NCBI RefSeq assembly: GCF_024172165.1
Contig: NZ_JAMZEB010000002.1
Coordinates: 1,571,501-1,635,500, forward strand
Origin: Nonomuraea thailandensis
GTDB taxonomy: Bacteria; Actinomycetota; Actinomycetes; Streptosporangiales; Streptosporangiaceae
Reading direction: 5' to 3'
DNA: 64,000 nucleotides
Shown here one piece after another: positions 24,590 through 32,905 of this stretch. Position 1 is the first letter of the stretch. Every line of letters starts with the position of its first letter. The position numbers and the translations under genes were made by a program. Below the pieces are notes generated by a model. The model had not been told where the DNA came from, ran no database searches, and saw only the letters and a list, made by a program, of their open reading frames with translations.

Positions 24590-26367
24590 GGCCGGTGATG
24601 CTGGTGGCCACCCGGCTGGCCACGTTCGACCTGCGCCGGTATCTCGTCGGAGCGCTGCTGTGGCTGCCCGTCCACGTCATCCCGCTGGCCGGCGGGCTCG
24701 TCCTGCAGCAGGTCTTCGACCAGATCAGCGGGCACCAGCCGGCCGCCCTGCGGGGCACGCTGTGGTGGTGCGCGGCGTTCGTGGGCGTCGAGCTCGTCCG
24801 CGGGCTGGTGATCGTCGTCGCGTGGACGTACGGCGTGTACTGGTGGAGCGCGGCGGCGACCCTGCTGCGCGCCAACGTGCTGCGCTCCGTGCTGACCGCG
24901 CGCGGGCCGGTCGCCACGCGGGTGCCGCACTCCTCGGGCGAGGCCGTCGCCCGGCTGCGGGACGACGTGGCCGACGCGGTCGACTTCACCGACGAGAGCG
25001 TCACCCTGGCCGGCACGACGTTGTTCGCCGCCGCGGCCCTGCCCGTCTTGGCGTCCGTCGACCCCGTGATCACGCTGGTGCTGGCCCTGCCGATGATCGC
25101 GATCGGGGTGCTGAGCAGGACGATGCGCCGGACGGTGGCGCGGCTGCACCGGCGCTCCAGGCGGCTCGGCGCGGCCGTGACGGCGTATGTGGGCGAGGTG
25201 TTCGGCGGCGTGCTCGCGCTCAAGACGGCCGGCGCCGAGGCGGCGGCCCTGGAACGGCTGCGCGAGCACAACCGGCGGCGGCGTGACGCGGCCGTCAGGG
25301 ACCGCATGGCGACCGACCTGCTGGGCGCCGCGACCACCACCACGATCGAGCTCAGCATCGGGCTGGTGCTGCTCCTGGCCGCGCCCGCCATGCGCGGCGG
25401 CGAGTTCACCGTCGGCGACCTGGCGCTGTTCACCAGCTACATCGGCTGGCTCACCGCGCTGCCCCGCTCGATCGGCACCATCCTCTACCGGCTGCCCCAG
25501 GCGGCGGTCGCCACCGAACGGCTCACCGGGCTCCTGGCGCCGCACGAGGACGCCGGCACCCTGTCGGGCGGCGCCGAGGTCTGGCTGCACCGCGACCCGC
25601 CGCCCGCCGCGCCGCCGCCCCGGCACGCCGATCCGCTGCGGGTGCTCGAAGCGCGCGGGCTCAGCGTGCGCGGCGTCCTGCACGGCGTCGACCTGCGGGT
25701 CGAACGCGGCTCGTTCACGGTGATCACGGGGGCCGTGGGGGCGGGCAAGACCACGCTGGTCCGCGCCCTGCTCGGCCTCCTGCCGCTGGACGAAGGCACG
25801 CTCTCGTGGAACGGCGCCCCCGTCGGGGATCCGGGCACGTTCCTCGTCCCCGGCCGCACGGCGTACGCGAGCCAGGTGCCGCGCCTGTTCTCGGCGACGC
25901 TGCGGGAGAACCTGCTGCTCGGCCTGCCCGCCGGCGACGACGACGCCCGCCGGGCGCTGGAGCTGGCGGCGTTCGAGCAGGACCTGGCCGGGATGCCGGA
26001 CGGGCTCGGCACGGTCGTCGGGCCGCGCGGGGTGCGGCTGTCCGGCGGACAGGTGCAGCGCGCCACCGCCGCCCGCGCCCTCGTCCGCGAGCCCGACCTG
26101 CTGGTGGTGGACGACCTGTCGTCCGCGCTGGACGTCGAGACCGAGCAGCTCCTGTGGGAGCGGATCGCCGGGCGCGGCCCCGGCACCGTCCTGGTCGTCT
26201 CCCACAGGCAGGCCGCGCTCGAACGCGCCGACCAGGTGATCGTCCTCGACCGGGGCCGCGTCGCCGGGCGCGGGCGGCTGGAGGAGCTGCTGGAGAGCTG
26301 CCCCGAGATGCGGCGGCTGTGGCACGCGGAGCTGATCGCGGAGGCGGAGGAGCAGACCGGCGGTTGA
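24586..26367 (+). CDS. ABC exporter subunit B (membrane + degenerate ATPase)
   Basis: The 593-residue partner of subunit A overlaps it by four bases. Its membrane domain spans about residues 20-310, and the ATPase has Walker A GAVGAGKTT, signature LSGGQVQ and H-loop VSHRQ. Walker B reads LLVVDDLSSALD, with Asp in place of the catalytic Glu. With LSAGQ in subunit A, this makes one degenerate and one consensus ATP site, exactly the arrangement of asymmetric heterodimeric exporters. The linker before the ATPase is Pro/Ala-rich. Membrane, forms a heterodimer with A. Confidence 0.88.
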   Translation: MRPVMLVATRLATFDLRRYLVGALLWLPVHVIPLAGGLVLQQVFDQISGHQPAALRGTLWWCAAFVGVELVRGLVIVVAWTYGVYWWSAAATLLRANVLRSVLTARGPVATRVPHSSGEAVARLRDDVADAVDFTDESVTLAGTTLFAAAALPVLASVDPVITLVLALPMIAIGVLSRTMRRTVARLHRRSRRLGAAVTAYVGEVFGGVLALKTAGAEAAALERLREHNRRRRDAAVRDRMATDLLGAATTTTIELSIGLVLLLAAPAMRGGEFTVGDLALFTSYIGWLTALPRSIGTILYRLPQAAVATERLTGLLAPHEDAGTLSGGAEVWLHRDPPPAAPPPRHADPLRVLEARGLSVRGVLHGVDLRVERGSFTVITGAVGAGKTTLVRALLGLLPLDEGTLSWNGAPVGDPGTFLVPGRTAYASQVPRLFSATLRENLLLGLPAGDDDARRALELAAFEQDLAGMPDGLGTVVGPRGVRLSGGQVQRATAARALVREPDLLVVDDLSSALDVETEQLLWERIAGRGPGTVLVVSHRQAALERADQVIVLDRGRVAGRGRLEELLESCPEMRRLWHAELIAEAEEQTGG

Positions 26368-26381
26368 GGCACCATGGAAGG

Positions 26382-27206
26382 GTGACACCGAGCACCACGA
26401 GCGTGGCGGAGCTGGCCGAGCTGGTCGCCCCCGGACGGGTGGCCGTGCTCAGCGGGGCCGGCCTGTCGACCGAGTCGGGCATCCCCGACTACCGGGGCCC
26501 GACCGGCCGGGCCAGGCGGGCCGAGCCGATGACGTACCAGCGGTTCGTCGGCAGTGCCGAGGCCCGCCGGCGATACTGGGCGCGCAGCCACGTCGGCTGG
26601 CGGCAGATCGGCGCGGCCAGGCCCAACGCCGGGCACCGCGCCGTGGCCGAGCTGGAGCGGCGCGGGCTGCTGGCCGGCATCGTCACCCAGAACGTGGACG
26701 GCCTGCACCAGGCGGCCGGCGCGCGGCGGGTGATCGAGCTGCACGGCGGGCTCGACCGCGTCGTCTGCCTGTCGTGCAGGGAGCGCACCCCGCGTGCGGA
26801 GCTGGAGCGCCGGCTGCGCGAGGCCAACCCGGGCTGGGAGGCCAGCGGCCGGATCAACCCCGACGGCGACGCCGTGCTCACCGACGAGCAGGTGGCCGGG
26901 TTCCGTGTGGTCGGCTGCGCGGGCTGCGGCGGCCTGCTCAAACCCGACGTGGTGTTCTTCGGCGAGAACGTGCCCAGGCCGCGCGTGGACGAGTGCTTCG
27001 CCGTCGTGGGCGGGGCCCGGGCGCTGCTCGTGCTCGGGTCGTCGCTGGCGATCAAGTCGGGGCTGCGGTTCGTGACGAAGGCCGCCGGGCTCGGCATCCC
27101 CATCGCCATCGTCAACCAGGGCCCGACCGGCGGCGACGCCGACGCCACGCTCACCCTGGACGCCCCGCTCGGTCCCACGCTGACCGATCTCGCCGCCCAG
27201 CTCTGA
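26382..27206 (+). CDS. Sir2-family NAD-dependent protein deacetylase (second copy)
   Basis: A sirtuin of 274 residues from GTG 26382. Motifs: GAGLSTESGIPDYRGP, TQNVDGLHQAAG, ELHGGLDRVVCLSC, CAGCGGLLKPDVVFFGENVP. Both zinc Cys pairs and the catalytic His are intact. It has a longer loop before the second Cys pair than the sirtuin at 6140, including GWEASGRINPDGDA. It begins 14 bases after exporter subunit B. Whether it belongs to the RiPP-like operon or only follows it is unclear. GTG 26403 is a possible later start. Confidence 0.9.
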   Translation: MTPSTTSVAELAELVAPGRVAVLSGAGLSTESGIPDYRGPTGRARRAEPMTYQRFVGSAEARRRYWARSHVGWRQIGAARPNAGHRAVAELERRGLLAGIVTQNVDGLHQAAGARRVIELHGGLDRVVCLSCRERTPRAELERRLREANPGWEASGRINPDGDAVLTDEQVAGFRVVGCAGCGGLLKPDVVFFGENVPRPRVDECFAVVGGARALLVLGSSLAIKSGLRFVTKAAGLGIPIAIVNQGPTGGDADATLTLDAPLGPTLTDLAAQL

Positions 27207-27243
27207 ACGCGACGCCCTGCCGGGTGGTGGTCTGCCGGGCGGT

Positions 27244-27285
27244 GGCCCGCCGCGCATGGGCCCGCCGCGCATGGGCCCGCCGGGC
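27244..27285 (+). repeat. 15-bp tandem repeat in a short intergenic region
   Basis: GGCCCGCCGCGCATG is repeated at 27244-27258 and 27259-27273, with a partial third copy. It lies between the sirtuin stop (27206) and the YchJ-like start. Confidence 0.7.
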
Positions 27286-27330
27286 GGGGCGTTTTCTGCG
27301 CGGCGGTCGCACTGTCGCGGGCGCGGCAGA

Positions 27331-27723
27331 ATGGAGCGCATGCCTCCTCGTACGTGCCTGTGCGGCCTGCCCGCCCCCTACCAGGACTGCTGTGGCCGCT
27401 TCCACCGGGGCGAGGCCGCGCCGGCCACCGCCGAGCAGCTCATGCGCTCCCGGTTCAGCGCGTTCGGCGTGGGGGACGAAGCGTACCTGCTGCGCACCTG
27501 GCATCCCGCCGCCCGCCCGCCCCGGCTCGACCTGGACAAGCGGGTCAGATGGGTGCGGCTGGAGGTGCTGGAGAGCACCGGCGGCAGCGTCGTGCACACC
27601 GAGGGCACCGTCCGCTTCCGCGCCCACTACGTGGAGCGCGGGAAGCCGGGCGAGATGGAGGAGCACAGCAGGTTCGTACGCCTCGACGGCCGCTGGGTCT
27701 ACGCGGGAGCCCTCGGCGGCTAG
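27331..27723 (+). CDS. YchJ-like protein with SEC-C type cysteine motif
   Basis: This 130-residue protein starts MERMPPRTCLCGLPAPYQDCCGRFHRGE, a CxC-x-CC zinc knuckle like that of SEC-C domains, followed by the conserved ATAEQLMRSRFSAFGVGDEAYLLRTWHP segment and a small cone-shaped beta domain. This is the YchJ/UPF0225 family. The family's function is not established; the zinc knuckle suggests binding to protein or nucleic acid. ATG 27331 or 27340 are both possible. It converges on the beta-helix gene with a 7-base gap. Confidence 0.88.
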   Translation: MERMPPRTCLCGLPAPYQDCCGRFHRGEAAPATAEQLMRSRFSAFGVGDEAYLLRTWHPAARPPRLDLDKRVRWVRLEVLESTGGSVVHTEGTVRFRAHYVERGKPGEMEEHSRFVRLDGRWVYAGALGG

Positions 27724-27730
27724 CGGGCCG

Positions 27731-29332
27731 TCACTCGACGCAGTGCGTCAGGGGCTGCACCGTCTTGGTGATCCGGTAGTCGTGGTCGATGGTGACGACG
27801 GCGTTGCCGGGGCCCCAGTCGATGTTCTCGCAGGTGTCCTCGGAGCTGACGGCGCCGAAGTCCCACGCCCCGTGGACGATCTTGTTGCCGGAGACCTTCC
27901 ACCTCGGCCCCGAGTGCCATTTCAGCAGGAGGCTGTAGTTGCCGCCGGCCACGAGGTTGTCGGTGACGGTCACGGCGCTGAGGTTCTTGTCCACCAGGTT
28001 GATGGGGTCGGAATGCTCCGGGGCCTGCCGCTGGTCGATCGTGTTGTGGTCGAACACCAGGCCGCTGCAGACGATCTTGCCGGGGCAGTACGCCTGGATG
28101 CCGTCGGAGTGGCTGGTCGGCGGCCCGCACAGCTTCACGTAGGAGTCGCGGACGACGACGTTCCTGCCCGACATGCGGAAGCCGTCGTCGAACCCGCGCA
28201 CGCTGATGCGCTCGGCCCTGAAGTTCTTCTCGCCGACGCCCTGGTTGATGACGCAGCCGCTGGGCGGGCCGACCGTGGAGTCGGTGATGGTGAACGAGCC
28301 GCCCGTCTCCCAGTTCGTGATCAGGCCGTCGATCTGGCTGTTCCTGATCACCACGTCGTTCGCGGTGATGATGAGGTCGCCGGTGATGTGCTGGCCGTCG
28401 ATGACCTGGCCGTTCCTGGCGGCGGTGACGTCGCCCTTGACGGTCGTGAGCCGGGTGCCGGGCGGCACGCCGGTGCAGGACGGGCGGGGGTGCCTGGGAA
28501 GGTCGCAGTCGGGTCTGCCCGGGGTCGAGGGCGTCGGCGTGACGGTGGGTGTCACGGACGGCGTCGGGGTGACGGTCGGGGTGACGGTCGGGGTGACAGT
28601 GGGCGTGACGGTCGGTGTGGGAGTGGCGGTCGGGGTGCGCGTCGGCGTCCGCGTCGGTGAAGCGGTCGGTGAAGCGGTCGGTGAAGCGGTCGGTGAAGGG
28701 GTCGGTGACGGTGAGGTCGTCGCCGCTTGGAAGGCCACGTCCACCAGATAGTTGTGCCCGGCGCTCGTTCTCCTCGGGAAGGCGCTGGAGCCGTAGAGAT
28801 ACACGCCATTGCGCGACTGCGCGCGCAGGGAATCGGTGCGCGGTGAATTGCGCGTGAAGTAACGCGGTACGACGGCGTATCGGCCGTCGGCGCTGAAATA
28901 CGACACCGTGTAGGTCCTGCCGGGCGCGAGCGCCACCGCCTTGGGCAGGCGCACCTCCTGCCAGCCCTGGCCGCTCTCCACCGTGGACGCGGCCTTCGCC
29001 AGGCGGTTGCCCCGGTCGTCCCAGAGGCTGGCGGTGTGGCCGTCCGAGCTCCTGGGGTGCTTGTAGAAGCGCAGCGCCGTCACGGCGCCCGCCCGGGAGG
29101 TGGTGAAACGCATGCCCAGCTCCACGGGGCGCCGCCCGTTCGACAGCCGCGGTGACAGCGGGCCGGAGGCGGAGAAGAAGCTCTCCTGCGTCGTGCCCGT
29201 CCCCGGGGTTCCCGGCATCGCCGCGGCGGGGTTCATGATCACGAGCCCTCCGGCCAGGACGCCGGCCACCAGCGCGGCCAGGCCGGGCCGGCGCCGCGGT
29301 GTTTTTCGATCGACGTGATGTGACCCGTTCAC
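27731..29332 (-). CDS. Secreted protein: DUF4082 domain, TP linker, beta-helix
   Basis: A 533-residue exported protein from GTG 29332, chosen because GGAGG precedes it by eight bases and it places the signal peptide (RRRPGLAALVAGVLAGGLVI, cut near AAA-MPG) at the N-terminus. Residues about 50-190 resemble DUF4082 (FFSASGPLSPRLSNGRRPVELGMRF, then VTALRFYKHP), a beta-sandwich attached to cell-wall or glycan proteins. A Thr/Pro linker (TPTVTPTVTPTVTPT) follows, then a right-handed parallel beta-helix with repeated VIRNSQIDG, FTITDSTV, VVVRDSYVKL and LVFDHNTID rungs. The helix half resembles pectate-lyase-like folds; a polysaccharide substrate is likely but not identifiable. Confidence 0.82.
   Translation of the reverse strand: MNGSHHVDRKTPRRRPGLAALVAGVLAGGLVIMNPAAAMPGTPGTGTTQESFFSASGPLSPRLSNGRRPVELGMRFTTSRAGAVTALRFYKHPRSSDGHTASLWDDRGNRLAKAASTVESGQGWQEVRLPKAVALAPGRTYTVSYFSADGRYAVVPRYFTRNSPRTDSLRAQSRNGVYLYGSSAFPRRTSAGHNYLVDVAFQAATTSPSPTPSPTASPTASPTASPTRTPTRTPTATPTPTVTPTVTPTVTPTVTPTPSVTPTVTPTPSTPGRPDCDLPRHPRPSCTGVPPGTRLTTVKGDVTAARNGQVIDGQHITGDLIITANDVVIRNSQIDGLITNWETGGSFTITDSTVGPPSGCVINQGVGEKNFRAERISVRGFDDGFRMSGRNVVVRDSYVKLCGPPTSHSDGIQAYCPGKIVCSGLVFDHNTIDQRQAPEHSDPINLVDKNLSAVTVTDNLVAGGNYSLLLKWHSGPRWKVSGNKIVHGAWDFGAVSSEDTCENIDWGPGNAVVTIDHDYRITKTVQPLTHCVE
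28531..28725 (-). repeat. Thr-Pro coding repeat of the beta-helix protein
   Basis: Degenerate 12-bp units (GTCGGGGTGACG on the + strand) and 15-bp units (GGTGAAGCGGTC) encode TPTV and SPTA runs. They form a disordered linker between the two domains. Confidence 0.8.
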
Positions 29333-29495
29333 GAGCGAGCCTCCATGGCAGGCAACACGCACCGGAATACCCCGATCAAGAATCGGGGCCCATCGTGCCA
29401 TGCCTCGTCGGACACCCGCCGCGGTTATCGCCATTCAGCTGGGAAATGGGCCGTAAACGGACGGCGCCAAAACCCCGATTAGTTTTCGGCCGGGG

Positions 29496-30329
29496 CTAGG
29501 GTTTGCGGGCGACGGCTCCGACGAACGTGTGGTACGTGATGCCTGGTACGGCCCGGTCGCCGGAGCCGGGGCGCCATTCGGGCAGCGGGACCAGGCCGGG
29601 CTCCAGCAGGTCCAGGCCGTCGAAGTAGGCCAGGATCTCCTCGCGCGTACGCCAGCGTCCGGTGCCCAGCGTCTCGTTGAAGATCTTCTCGGCCGCGAAC
29701 GCCTGCCTGGAGACCTCCGGGTAGGCCAGGCCCGGGTTGTGGAAGTGGGAGACGGCCAGGTGGCTGCCCGGGGCCAGGCGGTCCACCATGCGGGCGGCGA
29801 TGCCGGCCGGGTCCTCGTCGTCGGTCAGGTGGTGCAGGATGGCGAACATCAGCAGCCCCACCGGGCGGTCGAAGTCGATCAGCCGCCGCACCTCGGGGTG
29901 GTCGATGATCCGGTCAGGTTCGCGCAGGTCGGCCTCCACGACCGTCGTGCTGCCCTCGTCCACGGCGAGCAGGGCCCGGCCGTGCACCAGGACGATCGGG
30001 TCGTTGTCCACGTAGACGACCCGGGTGCCGGGGGCGGCCGACTGGGCGATCTCGTGCACGTTGCCCTGGGTGGGCAGGCCGGAGCCGATGTCCAGGAACT
30101 GGCGGACGCCTGCCTCGGCGGCCAGGAACCGGACCACCCGGCCCAGGAACTCGCGGTTGGCGCGGGCGGCCTCGGGGGCGTCCGGGGCGATCTCCAGTGC
30201 GCGGTGCGCCATCTGCCGGTCGGCCTCGTAGTTGTCCTTGCCGCCGAGCATGAAGTCGTAGACGCGGGAGACGTTGGGCTTGGTGGTGTCGATGCCCTTC
30301 GGCGCCTGCTCCCGCTCGCCGTCGGCCAC
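29496..30329 (-). CDS. SAM-dependent methyltransferase, Methyltransf_19 (DUF574)
   Basis: The protein is 277 residues from GTG 30329, preceded by AAGGAG. Family motifs are GIDTTKPNVSRVYDFMLGGKDNYEADR at the N-terminus, the SAM loop FLDIGSGLPTQGNVHE, VVYVDNDPIVL and GRWRTREEILAYFDG. These proteins are abundant in actinomycetes and their substrates are mostly unknown. A paralogue of identical length lies at 42061. No neighbour hints at its substrate. The upstream 615 bases are repeat-rich and gene-free. Confidence 0.88.
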   Translation of the reverse strand: MADGEREQAPKGIDTTKPNVSRVYDFMLGGKDNYEADRQMAHRALEIAPDAPEAARANREFLGRVVRFLAAEAGVRQFLDIGSGLPTQGNVHEIAQSAAPGTRVVYVDNDPIVLVHGRALLAVDEGSTTVVEADLREPDRIIDHPEVRRLIDFDRPVGLLMFAILHHLTDDEDPAGIAARMVDRLAPGSHLAVSHFHNPGLAYPEVSRQAFAAEKIFNETLGTGRWRTREEILAYFDGLDLLEPGLVPLPEWRPGSGDRAVPGITYHTFVGAVARKP

Positions 30330-30944
30330 TGTGGGCTCCTTCGGGTGCGTCAACTCAGGCGATCGTACTTCCCAAACGGCGATATTTCGGGAAAGTCCAC
30401 GCAATTGCCCACCCGGCGGAAGCCTCATCGCAAGCCCCATCGCAAGCCCAGCCCGGCCCTCCCAGGGCGGGCAGCGGCCCGCGCCCGGCTCGCGGCAGGG
30501 CGATGGCGGCCTGCGCCCGGCTCACGCCCGGCCCGCGGCTGCGCGGCCAGCGGGGGGCTCGCGCCCGGCTCGCGGCTGCGCGGCCAGCGGGGGCGCGCGT
30601 CCGGCTTGCGGCGGGGCGGCGGGGCCTGCGCCCAGCCGCGCTGAGCCACGCGGGGGCGCGCTGTGCACGTGGGGCTGCGCTGGGAGGCGAAGGGCCGCGC
30701 TTGGCGGTGTCCAGGCCGCCTGCCGGGCCCACGCTGCGGCACCCGAATCGGGCCGCCGGTCGGTGCCTGGGGCCGGGGCGCGCTGAGCCTGCGTCTGGGA
30801 TCGCGACCGCCTGGGCCGCGTCGCGGCACAGTGCGTCCGGGGCGCGACAGCCCTCGATCGGGCTAGGACGGCCTGGGCCGGGTGGCGGCGCGGTGTGTCC
30901 CGGGCGTGACGGCCCTCGATCGGGCCAGGACGGCCCGGGCCGGG
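30330..30944. other. 615-base gene-free region with imperfect repeats
   Basis: Apart from the upstream sequence of the methyltransferase (about 30330-30420, with the AT-rich patch CGATATTTCGGG), this region is extremely GC-rich and degenerate. A 23-base unit starting CGCGGCTGCGCGGCC occurs at 30534-30556 and 30571-30593. A 33-base unit starting CCCTCGATCGGGC occurs at 30851-30883 and 30913-30945, running into the lacI-like stop. Open frames here are compositional. No RNA gene was recognised. Confidence 0.65.
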
Positions 30945-31940
30945 TCAGGCCGACTCGCGGATCACCAGCTCCGTGGGCAGTATCACCGGCTCCACGTGCC
31001 CGGCCCCGTCGATGAGCGCCAGCAGCAGGCGCACCGTCTGCTGGGCCATCTCGGCCAGCGGCTGCCGGATGGTCGTCAGCGGCGGATGCGTCGAGACCGC
31101 GACCGACGAGTCGTCGAACCCGCCCACCGCCACGTCCTCCGGCACCCGCCGCCCCGCCGCGCGCAGCGCCGCGAGGGCGCCCGCCGCCATGAGGTCGGAG
31201 GCGACGAAGACGGCGTCGAGGTCGGGAGCGCGCTCCAGCAGCTCCGTCATGGCCCGCTCGCCGCTGGCCTGCGTCCAGTCGCCGTGCGCGATCAGCCGCT
31301 GGGTGGCCTTGCGGCCGAGCACGTCGGCGAAGCCCTCCAGGCGCTGGATGCCGCCCGGCGTGTCCATGGGGCCGGTGATCATCGCGATGCGCCTGCGGCC
31401 GAGGCCGACGAAGTACTCGGTCATCTGGCGGGCCCCGAGCCGGTCGTCGGCGGCGGCGTACGGGATGACGGTCTCGCGCCCGATGACCGCGCCGCAGGAG
31501 ACGGCGGGCGGGCCGCCGCCCAGCGCGTCCAGCAGCGGGTCACCGGCGTGTGTCGAGACGAGCAGCACCCCGTCGGCGTGGCCGCCGCGGACGTAGCGCA
31601 CCACCCGCTCCCTGTCGCCCTCGTCGCCCGCCAGCATCATCACCAGCGACAGGTCCCGCTCGGCCAGCATCCTGATGGCCACCCGGATGAGCGTGCTGTA
31701 GTTGGGGTCCTCGAACAGCTTCTCGTGCGGCTCCGACAGGACCATCACGACCGACCCCGTACGCTGCGTGACCAGGCTGCGGGCGGCGCGGTTGACCACG
31801 TAACCGGTTTCGGAGATGGCCCTCTCGATGGCCACGCGCGCCGCCGGGCTCACGTACTTGTCCCCGTTCAGCAGGCGGGAGACCGTGCCGCGGGAGACCC
31901 CCGCGGCGGCGGCGACGTCGTGGATCGTAGGGCGTTTCAC
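30945..31940 (-). CDS. LacI-family repressor of the galactan operon
   Basis: A 331-residue LacI/GalR regulator from GTG 31940. The DNA-binding domain is KRPTIHDVAAAAGVSRGTVSRLLNG, with the hinge helix SPAARVAIERAISETGYVVNRAARSLV, and the periplasmic-binding-like sensor fills the rest. Its start overlaps the stop of the permease gene (GTGA), so it is the last gene of the transporter operon. Two matching LacI-type operators lie in the divergent promoter region (35121-35136 and 35247-35262), and it probably binds them. The inducer is likely a galacto-oligosaccharide. Confidence 0.9.
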   Translation of the reverse strand: MKRPTIHDVAAAAGVSRGTVSRLLNGDKYVSPAARVAIERAISETGYVVNRAARSLVTQRTGSVVMVLSEPHEKLFEDPNYSTLIRVAIRMLAERDLSLVMMLAGDEGDRERVVRYVRGGHADGVLLVSTHAGDPLLDALGGGPPAVSCGAVIGRETVIPYAAADDRLGARQMTEYFVGLGRRRIAMITGPMDTPGGIQRLEGFADVLGRKATQRLIAHGDWTQASGERAMTELLERAPDLDAVFVASDLMAAGALAALRAAGRRVPEDVAVGGFDDSSVAVSTHPPLTTIRQPLAEMAQQTVRLLLALIDGAGHVEPVILPTELVIRESA

Positions 31941-32815
31941 TTCACGGCTCCCGAGGACAGATCGGTCTTCCAGTATCGCTGCATGGTGAGGAAGAGCGCG
32001 ATCAAGGGCACGATCGACAGGAAGGCGCCGGTCAGGATCAGGTTGTACAGGGCGGGCTGGTTCGCGCCCGCGGCCAGCAGCGTGTAGAGGCCGACCGTGA
32101 GCGGGAACTTGCCGTCGTCGCCGAGCATGATGAACGGCAGCAGGAAGTTGTTCCAGATCGCCACGAACTGGAACAGGAAGATCGTCACCATGCCCGGCAC
32201 CATCAGCGGCATCGCCACCCGCGACATCAGCCGCCACTCGCCGGCCCCGTCGATGCGGCCGGCCTCCAGCAGCGAGTCGGGGATCGCCGCGGCGGCGTAG
32301 ATGCGGGCCAGGTAGATGCTGTACGGGTGCAGGATCTGCGGCAGCAGCACGGCCCAGTGGCTGTCGGCCAGGCCGATCTTGGAGAACAGCAGGTACTGCG
32401 GGACGGCCAGCACCACGGCCGGCACCAGGATGCCGCCGATGAGCAGGTTGAAGATGGCGTCGCGGCCCGGGAAGCGGTACTTCGCCAGCGCGTACCCGGA
32501 GACCGCGGAGACGGCGGTGGACAGCAGCGCCCCGCCGCCCGCGTAGAGCAGCGTGTTGGCGGCCCACAGCCAGAACACGCCGTCGCGGTAGGCGAACAGC
32601 TCGGCCACATTGTCGAACAAGCCCGTCCCGAAGGAGAGGGTGGCGGTGCTGAACAGCTCGCCCGGCGACTTGGTGGCCGCGATCAGCACCCAGAAGACCG
32701 GGAAGAGGCAGTAGATCGCGCCGATCAGCAGCAGCGCGGTGGGCACGACGCCGGTCGTGCGGCCGGAGCCCGCGCGGCTGCGGCGATGCGAGGTGGTCGC
32801 GGTGGCCGTGGCCAT
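31937..32815 (-). CDS. ABC sugar transporter permease (MalG-like)
   Basis: The protein is 292 residues from ATG 32815 (GGGGAG upstream; the in-frame ATG at 32875 lies within repeats). Six membrane helices are predicted, and the cytoplasmic EAA loop reads EAGRIDGAGEWRLMSRVAMPLMVPG, which docks the ATPase. CUT1-family oligosaccharide importers need two such permeases. No ATPase gene is in the cluster, so a shared MsiK-type ATPase encoded elsewhere is probable. Basic, Arg-rich N-terminus. Confidence 0.9.
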   Translation of the reverse strand: MATATATTSHRRSRAGSGRTTGVVPTALLLIGAIYCLFPVFWVLIAATKSPGELFSTATLSFGTGLFDNVAELFAYRDGVFWLWAANTLLYAGGGALLSTAVSAVSGYALAKYRFPGRDAIFNLLIGGILVPAVVLAVPQYLLFSKIGLADSHWAVLLPQILHPYSIYLARIYAAAAIPDSLLEAGRIDGAGEWRLMSRVAMPLMVPGMVTIFLFQFVAIWNNFLLPFIMLGDDGKFPLTVGLYTLLAAGANQPALYNLILTGAFLSIVPLIALFLTMQRYWKTDLSSGAVK

Positions 32816-32905
32816 CAATTCTCCCCGGAGGTGCGGGCGGAGGTCATCGGTTCTCCCCGGAGGTGCGGAGGTCATCGGTTGTCCCCGGAGGTGCGGAAAT
32901 CATCA
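32816..32905 (-). repeat. Three tandem copies of a ribosome-binding segment
   Basis: TCTCCCCGGAGGTGCGG (TGTCCCCGG in the last copy) followed by GGTCATCGG-like bases occurs three times, starting near 32820, 32852 and 32880. The segment lies between the two permease genes. On the coding strand each copy carries TCCGGGGAGA, so the SD-like region has been triplicated. Confidence 0.8.

Noticed and set aside
28531..28725. Possible CRISPR or VNTR locus
   Set aside because: Coding repeat of a Thr-Pro linker in frame.
30441..31015. Several overlapping frames in the repeat region
   Set aside because: Open in all phases because of extreme GC; repeats explain them; no SD or motif.
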